Source of the DNA: Clostridiaceae bacterium
GTDB lineage: Bacteria > Bacillota > Clostridia > Tissierellales > Sporanaerobacteraceae
Direction: 5' to 3'
Length of the DNA stretch: 64,000 nt
NCBI GenBank assembly: GCA_019391515.1
Contig: JAHXQP010000005.1
Location: 1 to 64,000 of the forward strand
The notes under the pieces are model-generated. The model was given only the letters and a program-made list of their open reading frames with translations, did not search any database and was not told the DNA's origin. Shown here in pieces: positions 56,913-64,000 of this stretch (its first letter is position 1; each line of letters starts with the position of its first letter). A program made the translations under genes and the position numbers.

Positions 56913-58552
56913 TTTCCTTCAATTTTAACATTAAATGCTTTTTTCCATATAAATAGGTTTACAATGGCTAATATAAACAAATATATATACTTACCATAGT
57001 TGAATTTTGTAGCAATATAGTGTATACCGACTAAGGCTATTAGTATTAAAAACATTGGTATGATGGAAAATTTCCCACCTTCGTTATTTACTCCAAAGGG
57101 TTCGGAAAAGGGTAAAGTTTTATCTAACATCATAAAACAAATTGCAGTAAAGAATATTATGCTCATAAATATAACGATCAAATCTAAACCTATTCTACCC
57201 TTAAATATAATCATAGAAACTATACTTTCAAATATATACATAGGAATAAAAAGGTTTATTATAAATGCTTTTATAGTTCCTTTAAATATGGCAGATGTAT
57301 CTTTAAATGGGAGCATTTTATAAATCCAAGCTCCTTTATATTTGCTAGAATAACCTATCATCATAAGTACATTTGGTATCATAAAGGCAATAAAATATAT
57401 ATTAAGATATAATTTGCTATTAGCTATATATTCCCATCCTTCATTTTTGAAGTCTGATAACAAGAATATGAATGGAAACACTAAAGAAAGTCCCAAAGAC
57501 GGATATACTTTAAGTTTAAAATCCCTCTCTTTTTTCATCATATTAGTTGCAAATCTAAAGAAGGTTTTTTCTTCTCTGGTTCTACAGGCTAGCTGTGATA
57601 AATAATAATTAAATCCTTTATTTTTAGCTTTAACAACTCCGCTACTGTTGTTTAGTTTTTGCAAATTATCTTCAAAAGTAGGTGTAAGCTTTACATATAT
57701 AGCTATTGCAAGTATAGGTACTACCAATGCCAAAGTTGAGAATAGTATAATATGAAAATCATAATTTTTATTGAATAAAAGGTCAAAAATTCCCCCAAAC
57801 CACATGGAAGGAAGTAAATACTGCCACCATTTTGGAACAAAACCAATATTCATAATATCACTAAAATCAAAGAGTCTACCTATAAGCTGATAACCTACAG
57901 ATAATGTTATACTTAAAGCTATTTGAACATAGTTGATAATATCTTTTAGTTTTTCACCGTCAAAGAATTTAAGTATTAATAGATATAGTAGTGCAGTTAA
58001 TGCTACTATCAATAAATCCATTAGAACGATTGATAATAAAAATATTATGAAGAATAAAAATCCATTTCTAAATAATGATACAATCAATGATGGTCCTGTA
58101 AAGGAAAAAGTTATAAAGAACATATATATCATTATATGTACAGTTTTTGCTGCACTTAAAGTTTTACCATCTACTGGTTTTGATAGAATTATATCTTTGT
58201 CTCTTAAATCCAATAATACTGAGGAAAAATCTGAAATCAGAACTGTCATCATCATAAACATCAATATTCCAAATAGGAAACTCATCTGAAATAAATAGTT
58301 TTGATTTGAAATGACAAATGGAACCAATACCAGTCCCAATAATATATAAAATGCCAAGGATTTTATAAAACTATTTCCTTCTTTTTTATTTTTCTTAGAA
58401 GAATTATTGTTATTCATAACTGTGGGAACTTTTCTCCCGTCTAAGGTAAGTTTCATTTGGAGTATTTTTCTCATAGTATTATAATCAATACCGAAACTTT
58501 TAAATAGACCTTGAAATTTATCCATGAATTTTAATATTTTAAAATCTTTCAT
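56897..58552 (-). CDS. ABC exporter permease
   Basis: 551 residues, about 12 hydrophobic segments, with a soluble N-terminus (FGIDYNTMRKILQMKLTLDG) seen in two-gene ABC exporters of Firmicutes. Follows its ATPase by 3 bp. General architecture is like the permease at 3874-5547. Substrate unknown. Confidence 0.75.
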   Translation of the reverse strand: MKDFKILKFMDKFQGLFKSFGIDYNTMRKILQMKLTLDGRKVPTVMNNNNSSKKNKKEGNSFIKSLAFYILLGLVLVPFVISNQNYLFQMSFLFGILMFMMMTVLISDFSSVLLDLRDKDIILSKPVDGKTLSAAKTVHIMIYMFFITFSFTGPSLIVSLFRNGFLFFIIFLLSIVLMDLLIVALTALLYLLILKFFDGEKLKDIINYVQIALSITLSVGYQLIGRLFDFSDIMNIGFVPKWWQYLLPSMWFGGIFDLLFNKNYDFHIILFSTLALVVPILAIAIYVKLTPTFEDNLQKLNNSSGVVKAKNKGFNYYLSQLACRTREEKTFFRFATNMMKKERDFKLKVYPSLGLSLVFPFIFLLSDFKNEGWEYIANSKLYLNIYFIAFMIPNVLMMIGYSSKYKGAWIYKMLPFKDTSAIFKGTIKAFIINLFIPMYIFESIVSMIIFKGRIGLDLIVIFMSIIFFTAICFMMLDKTLPFSEPFGVNNEGGKFSIIPMFLILIALVGIHYIATKFNYGKYIYLFILAIVNLFIWKKAFNVKIEGNHNPQ

Positions 58553-58555
58553 TTC

Positions 58556-59344
58556 CTACACCCCTTGGACTATGGATACAATTTCTTCTGCAATTTCTCT
58601 ATGTTCCTTGAACCCAGTAAGGTTATTGAATATTTCTTCCAAAGAACCTTCCATAGACTTTTCTTTTAATTTATCAAAGCTTCCATCGGCAACAATTTTT
58701 CCATCATTTATCAATATTATTCTGTTGCTTATTTTTTCAACCACCTCCATTATATGGGAGGAATAGAATATAGTTTTTCCTTGGGAAGCTAATTCAGCTA
58801 ATACTTCTTTAAAAACCATAACACTATTTGCATCCATTCCGCTTAAGGGTTCATCTAAAAATAGAATATCAGGATTGTTCAACAAACTTGATATTATGAC
58901 TACCTTTTGTCGCATACCCTTTGAATAGGAAGAGATTCTTGAGTCATATACTTTTTCCAAATTGAATAGTTCCATCAATTTTTTTGCCTTTTCATCGGCG
59001 ACATCATAATCAAGGCCATATAGTTCTCCTATAAAGGTTAGATATTCTCTTCCAGTTAAACTATCATATATTTCTGCTACTTCTGGAACATATCCTATTT
59101 TCTTTTTGTACTCTACATTTCCGCTGGATATATCTTCGCCAAAAATTTTTATTTCACCAACATATTCATTGATTAGTCCTAGCATTATTTTAACAGTAGT
59201 ACTTTTTCCAGCTCCATTTGGACCTATATATCCTATGATCTGTCCCTTTTCAACATCTAGATTAATTCCTTTCAATACCTCTTTAGTGCCAAAACTTTTT
59301 TCAAGTCCTCTTATTGTTATAATTGGCTCATCATTTTGGTTCAT
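58556..59344 (-). CDS. ABC transporter ATP-binding protein
   Basis: 262 residues: Walker A GPNGAGKST, signature SYSKGMRQKV, Walker B ILFLDEPLSGMD, H-loop YSSHIMEV. AAAGGGAGTG upstream. First gene of a two-gene exporter operon on the minus strand, divergent from the PHP gene. Confidence 0.92.
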   Translation of the reverse strand: MNQNDEPIITIRGLEKSFGTKEVLKGINLDVEKGQIIGYIGPNGAGKSTTVKIMLGLINEYVGEIKIFGEDISSGNVEYKKKIGYVPEVAEIYDSLTGREYLTFIGELYGLDYDVADEKAKKLMELFNLEKVYDSRISSYSKGMRQKVVIISSLLNNPDILFLDEPLSGMDANSVMVFKEVLAELASQGKTIFYSSHIMEVVEKISNRIILINDGKIVADGSFDKLKEKSMEGSLEEIFNNLTGFKEHREIAEEIVSIVQGV

Positions 59345-59463
59345 ATATTCACTCCCTTTTATAATTTATAGATTTAATCAATAACAATTTTACCACATTA
59401 TAAATAGAAAATCTTTAGATATGTTATAATTATATTTATTGATATAGAAAGGAGCAAGATTCG

Positions 59464-60189
59464 ATGAAATTATTATTAGACGTGCACAATCATACTGTGT
59501 CAAGTGGCCATGCATATAGCACTGTTCAAGAAATAGCTTTAGAAGCCTATAAAAAAGGTTTAAAATATGTGGGGATAACAGATCATGGACCTGAGATGCT
59601 AGGAGGACCTCATATTTTTCATATAGGTAATTTAAATGTTATACCAGATAAAATAAATGGAGTAGAGATACTTAAAGGTGTAGAAGCAAATATTTTAAAC
59701 AAAGATGGAGAACTAGATATACCAGAAAAACTATTGAAAGGATTAGATATAGTTATTGCTTCACTCCATGATGTATGTATAGAGCCATCTAATATAGAAG
59801 AACATACAAAAGCTCTTTTAAATGCTATGGAAAATAAAGATGTGGATATACTAGGTCATCCAGGAAATCCATCTTTTCCGATAGACAAAGAAAAAGTTGT
59901 ATTGGCTGCTAAAAAAACCAATACTTTAATTGAGATTAATAATAGTTCTTTTTCAAAGAGTAGGAAAGGTAGCTATGAAAATTGTCGTGAAATAGCTTTA
60001 TTATGTAAAAAGCATAGAGTGCCAGTAATTGTAAATAGTGATAGCCATATTTCTTTCGATGTTGGAGTATTTGATGAAGCAATAAAGCTATTGGAAGATA
60101 TTGAAATGCCAGAAGAACTAATTATAAATACTTCTACCGATAGATTTGTAGAATATCTAAAAAACAAAGGCAAAGCTAGATTTATTTAG
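59464..60189 (+). CDS. PHP-domain phosphoesterase (YcdX-like)
   Basis: 241 residues. Metal ligands in order: DVHNHT (residues 6-10), TDHGPEM, GVEANIL, ASLHD, LGHPGNP, NSDSH. This is the trinuclear-zinc YcdX subfamily of PHP phosphatases. Substrate unassigned. AAAGGAGC before ATG; single gene. Confidence 0.9.
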   Translation: MKLLLDVHNHTVSSGHAYSTVQEIALEAYKKGLKYVGITDHGPEMLGGPHIFHIGNLNVIPDKINGVEILKGVEANILNKDGELDIPEKLLKGLDIVIASLHDVCIEPSNIEEHTKALLNAMENKDVDILGHPGNPSFPIDKEKVVLAAKKTNTLIEINNSSFSKSRKGSYENCREIALLCKKHRVPVIVNSDSHISFDVGVFDEAIKLLEDIEMPEELIINTSTDRFVEYLKNKGKARFI

Positions 60190-60245
60190 ATAAATAGTTT
60201 CTCAAGTTAAGTTTTAAACTTGATCATCTAACAAAATATTTATGC

Positions 60246-60288
60246 AAAAAAAGCTAATAAGAACTTTGAAATTCTTATTAGCTTTTTT
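60246..60288. terminator. Bidirectional terminator
   Basis: AAAAAAGCTAATAAGAA and TTCTTATTAGCTTTTTT around CTTTGAAA; between converging PHP and arginase genes. Confidence 0.85.
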
Positions 60289-60401
60289 ATTTTTATAATA
60301 CATTAATCTTCATTATACTGTATTTCATAGTGATATTATAAAATGATATACTATGTATAATTATTTAGTGATCGTATTTTTATACATTTTAGGGCAAAAA
60401 A

Positions 60402-61301
60402 TTACTTTAATACTTTAAATATATAGTCTATTAGTTCTATACAAAGCTTAGATGTCATATCTTTATTATCAAGAAGTGGATTTAATTCAACAAAGTCCAT
60501 TGATTTTATAAGACCTGTACTTAAAAATTCTTTGAGAAGTTTTTTTCCTTCTTCTAAACTAAAACCATGGCTAACTGGAGTTCCTGTTCCAGGTACTAAA
60601 CTTTTATCTAAGGCATCTATATCAAAACTTAGGTGAATTCCATCGATGTTACTAGATTTTATTTTATTTAGGACTTCTTCTAAAACTGTACTTATTCCCA
60701 TTTCTCTAACAGTATCCATAGTGTATAGATTTAGATTTAAATCTTTGGCAAGTTTAACTTCTCCCTCATCTAAATCTCTAGCTCCAATAATATATACATT
60801 TTCAGGTTTAACTTTTGGACCATCATAGTATACATTTGTTAATTCTGGTCCTCCAACTCCTAGTGCTGCAGCTAGTGGCATACCATGACTATTGCCAGAC
60901 GGTGATGTTTCAGGAGTATTTATATCTCCATGAGCATCTATCCATATTACAGCTAAGTTTTCAAAATGTTTACTAGCACCTGAGATGCTACCTAAACCTA
61001 AGGAATGATCTCCACCAACTACAAAAGGAAAGCTTTCTGAACATAGTGAGCTATATACTAAATGAGCAAGGTTATTATTTGTTTCTGCTACAGGTTTTAA
61101 ATATTTGATATGTTCATGGTCAGCATATTTTTCTGATTCTGGAACATCAGGTATGAATAAATTGCCAAAATCATAAACTACATGATTTTGCTTCCTTATT
61201 ACTTCTACTAATTTTTTTTCTCTTAAGATTTTTGGCCCATATTGAGCACCGTTACGATCACAACCATACATAATAGGTACTGCTAACAGGTTTATATTCA
61301 T
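60402..61301 (-). CDS. rocF: Arginase
   Basis: 299 residues, the arginase length. Mn-binding motifs: GGDHSLGLG, WIDAHGDIN with SGNSHGMPLA, LSFDIDALD, and the terminal DFVELNP. The GNSHGMP and VPGTGTPV context favours arginase over agmatinase. Converts arginine to ornithine and urea. Divergent from yjiH with ARG-box-like sites between. Confidence 0.93.
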   Translation of the reverse strand: MNINLLAVPIMYGCDRNGAQYGPKILREKKLVEVIRKQNHVVYDFGNLFIPDVPESEKYADHEHIKYLKPVAETNNNLAHLVYSSLCSESFPFVVGGDHSLGLGSISGASKHFENLAVIWIDAHGDINTPETSPSGNSHGMPLAAALGVGGPELTNVYYDGPKVKPENVYIIGARDLDEGEVKLAKDLNLNLYTMDTVREMGISTVLEEVLNKIKSSNIDGIHLSFDIDALDKSLVPGTGTPVSHGFSLEEGKKLLKEFLSTGLIKSMDFVELNPLLDNKDMTSKLCIELIDYIFKVLK

Positions 61302-61403
61302 TTTTATTCAAAAACCCCTTTCTGAAAATTGTTAATAAATATAATACTTTCGTATATTTCATTATATCATCTAAAATTATAAGGTAAAAGTAATAATATG
61401 GAA

Positions 61404-61631
61404 AGTGTTTTTACTCATTTATTTAACAATTAATTTTTATGCAATTAGTGAAAGTTTATACAAACTATTTTAATATACAAAGAACCTATTTATATTTTAG
61501 TTAGTTCTAAATCTATGTGTCTCATAAATTTTTAATCAACACATATTTCATATTCATCTGTTTAAAATTTTAAGATTTAATTAATAAATATTAAAATAAA
61601 TGAGTAAAAATACTCAATAATATGCTATAAT
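61404..61631 (+). promoter_or_regulatory. Two ARG-box-like sites in the rocF-yjiH divergent region
   Basis: AATGAGTAAAAATACTCA around 61599-61616 and its near copy in reverse, AGTGTTTTTACTCAT at 61404-61418. Both match the AhrC/ArgR pattern ATGA-TAAAAAT. The first lies where the -35 of the TATAAT at 61626-61631 should be. The rest of this 428-bp gap shows no gene. Confidence 0.6.
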
Positions 61632-61729
61632 AGAATGGCTATTTGATTGTGAACATGAAACATGCTAGGCTTATTAAGTAAGAGTATTCTGTATTTTCAA
61701 AAAAATAAAATATTTAGGAGGATTGGATA

Positions 61730-63088
61730 ATGGATACAGAGTTTAAAGATAGGTTTTCGATTGGAGACTATTTAAGATTTATTATACCGTCAATCATAGG
61801 TATATTATTATTTATGTTTCCATTTAAACATGAAGGTGAAACTACAATTGCAGTAGCTTTTTTTGCAAGTCTTCTTTCTGATTTAATAAAAGACCAAATA
61901 CCATTGATTGTAACAACTATAATTTCCATAACAGCAATAGGTTCTATAATTTATAAAGTTTTCAAACCATCTTTTATAAAGGACAACAAAACATTAAAAG
62001 GTATTTTTGATGTAAATATGTTTTGGCTTATTACTAGAATAGTAGGTATGGCATTTGCTATAATAGTGTTTTTCAATGTAGGTCCTAAATGGATTACATC
62101 TGAAGATATTGGCGGACTAATATTATATGATCTTTTAATTACATTGTTTACAATATTTTTATTTGCTGGATTTCTTCTTCCATTCCTAACCGACTTTGGA
62201 CTTTTAGAGTTTGTTGGAACCCTTGTAACCAAGTTTATGAGACCTATATTTTTATTGCCTGGTCGTTCTTCTATTGACTGTATAGCTTCATGGGTAGGGG
62301 ATGGAACTATTGGAGTAACTCTTACAAATAAGCAATATGAAGAAGGATATTATACTCAAAGAGAGGCTTCAGTAGTAGCTACAACTTTTTCAGCTGTATC
62401 TATTACATTTTCTTTAGTGGTACTTTCTCAGGTAGGTTTGGGACATTTATTTGGACATTATTATTTAACTGTCATAATAATAGGGATAGTTGCTGGTATT
62501 GTTGTTCCACGTATTCCACCCCTATCTAAAAAACCTGATTCTTATTATGGTGGAGTTGAAGAAAAATCAACGGAAGAAATTCCTGAGGGCTATACTCCAG
62601 TTAGTTGGGGGACTAATTTAGCTCTTATTAAGGCTAAAGAGAGTGGAGACGTAAAGCAATTTATTAAGAATGGTATGGCAACTGTATTGGATATGTGGTT
62701 AGGCGTTATGCCTGTAATAATGGCTTTTGGTACAGTGGCCTTAATAATAGCTGAAACAACCCCTATATTCCAATGGTTAGGTATACCATTTATACCTCTA
62801 TTAAAACTTTTTAAAATTCCATATGCAGTGGAAGCATCTCAAACTATGATTATTGGATTTGCCGATATGTTTTTATCTTCTGTTATTGGAGCAAGTATTC
62901 CTAGTGATTTAACTAGGTTTGTTATAGCTGGTGTTTCAGTATCTCAACTTATCTATCTATCAGAAGTAGGTGCTGTAATATTGGGTTCAAAAATACCGGT
63001 ATCCTTAGGTGAAATGTTCATTATATTTATAGAAAGAACATTAATAGCCCTGCCCATAATGGCAATTGCAGGCCATATTTTATTTTAA
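61730..63088 (+). CDS. YjiH family membrane protein (Gate domain)
   Basis: 452 residues, about ten membrane segments. The Gate-like nucleoside-recognition pattern is seen in RPIFLLPGRSSIDCIASWVGDG near the middle and MIIGFADMFLSSVIGASIPSD near the end. YjiH proteins occur beside arginine or basic-amino-acid genes; here next to arginase and an NhaC-type antiporter, so a transport or gating role for that pathway is inferred. TTTAGGAGG before ATG. Confidence 0.85.
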   Translation: MDTEFKDRFSIGDYLRFIIPSIIGILLFMFPFKHEGETTIAVAFFASLLSDLIKDQIPLIVTTIISITAIGSIIYKVFKPSFIKDNKTLKGIFDVNMFWLITRIVGMAFAIIVFFNVGPKWITSEDIGGLILYDLLITLFTIFLFAGFLLPFLTDFGLLEFVGTLVTKFMRPIFLLPGRSSIDCIASWVGDGTIGVTLTNKQYEEGYYTQREASVVATTFSAVSITFSLVVLSQVGLGHLFGHYYLTVIIIGIVAGIVVPRIPPLSKKPDSYYGGVEEKSTEEIPEGYTPVSWGTNLALIKAKESGDVKQFIKNGMATVLDMWLGVMPVIMAFGTVALIIAETTPIFQWLGIPFIPLLKLFKIPYAVEASQTMIIGFADMFLSSVIGASIPSDLTRFVIAGVSVSQLIYLSEVGAVILGSKIPVSLGEMFIIFIERTLIALPIMAIAGHILF

Positions 63089-63116
63089 GTATATATAAAT
63101 AGATATATTTTTATAT

Positions 63117-63155
63117 AAAAGTATCTGATTCAAAATAAATCAGGTACTTTTATAT
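63117..63155 (+). terminator. Terminator after yjiH
   Basis: AAAAGTATCTGATT and AATCAGGTACTTTT, one G-U; T-rich end. Confidence 0.75.
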
Positions 63156-63261
63156 TTATAGATTTTACTATAAAATGATTATTAAATTACAAAGTTGAAT
63201 AAATAATAGATATAGAATACAATTACAATGTGAAAAAAACATATTATATGGAGGGACATAG

Positions 63262-64000
63262 ATGGGTGAATCGAAATCAAAAAGCAGTGGTAAAGCACTT
63301 ATTCCTTTTCTGAGTTTTGTAGTGATTTATTTAGCAAGTGGTATAATTCTTCAGGCTAAAGGGGTAGAGATGGCTTTTTATCAATTACCCGGACCAGTAG
63401 CAGTACTGGTAGGGATAATTATAGCATTTATTATGTTTAAGGGTTCTGTTGATGAAAAATTCGAAACCTTGGTACAAGGTTGTGGCGATGAAAATATAAT
63501 TATTATGTGTATTATTTATTTATTGGCTGGAGCTTTTTCATCAGTTTCTGAGGCAATAGGCGGAGTAGATGCTACAGTAAATTTAGGACTTACACTTATT
63601 CCAGCTAAATATGCTACAGCAGGTATTTTTATAATTGCAGGTTTTATATCTATATCTACGGGAACTTCTGTAGGAACTATAGTAGCTATAGGGCCAATTG
63701 CAGTAGGATTGGCTGAAAAAGCAGGTCTGAATTTATCATTAGTTATAGCTGCTCTTGTAGGAGGAGCTATGTTTGGTGATAATTTATCGATAATATCTGA
63801 CACAACTATAGCAGCAACAAGAACTCAAGGTGTTGAGATGAAGGATAAATTTAGATTAAATATTAGAATTGCAATGCCAGCAGCTGTAATTACAATAATT
63901 TTATTGTTAGTTTTTGGACAACCAACTACTATCTCAGAAGTTGGAGATTATTCATTTAATATAATTAAGGTATTGCCATATTTATTTGTATTAGTGACAG
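63262..64000 (+). CDS. NhaC-family Na+/H+ antiporter, N-terminal part
   Basis: 246 codons to the window edge; the gene continues. GGAGGG before ATG. Features of NhaC-like carriers: CGDENIIIMCIIYLLAGAFS, TGTSVGTIVAIGPIAVGLA, GGAMFGDNLSIISDTTIAATRTQG. Could exchange Na+/H+ or act as an amino-acid-related antiporter (malate/lactate or arginine/ornithine types are relatives). Confidence 0.88.
   Translation, partial: MGESKSKSSGKALIPFLSFVVIYLASGIILQAKGVEMAFYQLPGPVAVLVGIIIAFIMFKGSVDEKFETLVQGCGDENIIIMCIIYLLAGAFSSVSEAIGGVDATVNLGLTLIPAKYATAGIFIIAGFISISTGTSVGTIVAIGPIAVGLAEKAGLNLSLVIAALVGGAMFGDNLSIISDTTIAATRTQGVEMKDKFRLNIRIAMPAAVITIILLLVFGQPTTISEVGDYSFNIIKVLPYLFVLVT

Overview
The window is AT-rich DNA with short intergenic gaps, strong AGGAGG ribosome sites, frequent TTG starts and hairpin-plus-T terminators. 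Together with sporulation genes (a CotF-type coat protein, spore photoproduct lyase), a selenocysteine peroxiredoxin, a Na+-pumping decarboxylase fragment and a Re-citrate-synthase-type glutamate pathway, this points to an anaerobic, spore-forming, amino-acid- or organic-acid-fermenting clostridium. The gene set looks most like the Tissierellales side of the class; that placement is inference. No rRNA, tRNA or CRISPR array was seen.

Layout. 1-1.5 kb: end of a membrane decarboxylase beta subunit and a MatC-like dicarboxylate permease. 1.6-5.5 kb: a YtrA-type GntR regulator with a 14-bp-arm operator, a DUF1648 membrane protein and a two-gene ABC exporter. 5.7-8.9 kb: glycerol operon glpP-glpF-glpK behind a terminator-type leader. 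9-12.4 kb: two copies of a leader-like repeat, each before a membrane-protein gene (the second an MFS pump), then a lipoprotein. 12.7-20.5 kb: a four-gene operon (Re-type citrate synthase, aconitase, NAD-isocitrate dehydrogenase, pyruvate carboxylase) that would carry pyruvate to 2-oxoglutarate. 20.6-25.6 kb: FtsH, rhomboid, small membrane and coat proteins, and an ATP-grasp enzyme.

25.7-36.8 kb is an accessory region with much decay: a broken LXG polymorphic toxin with an intact putative immunity gene, a reverse-strand amide-utilisation operon, XRE regulators, a deleted phage replication gene, a histidine-kinase fragment, and a broken hsdS plus tyrosine recombinase flanked by 22-bp perfect inverted repeats. 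It ends with yjdF under a probable yjdF riboswitch.

37-43.4 kb: a class V aminotransferase, a DUF1538 membrane protein paired with a tandem PII protein, a cupin, and an amino-acid-type dCache chemoreceptor. 43.5-50 kb: a string of single small enzyme genes (APH-like kinase, flavin reductase, acetyltransferases, methyltransferase, NUDIX, histidine phosphatase, 2H phosphoesterase) interspersed with remnants and a 206-bp direct duplication. 50-52.5 kb: selenoprotein peroxiredoxin prxU and splB, both behind copies of one 205-bp promoter segment carrying a PerR-box-like site. 52.6-56.8 kb: a bacitracin-resistance-type cassette (two-component system, BcrAB-like ABC transporter, UppP). 57-64 kb: another ABC exporter, a PHP phosphoesterase, and divergent arginase versus yjiH-nhaC around two ARG-box-like sites. 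The last gene runs off the end.
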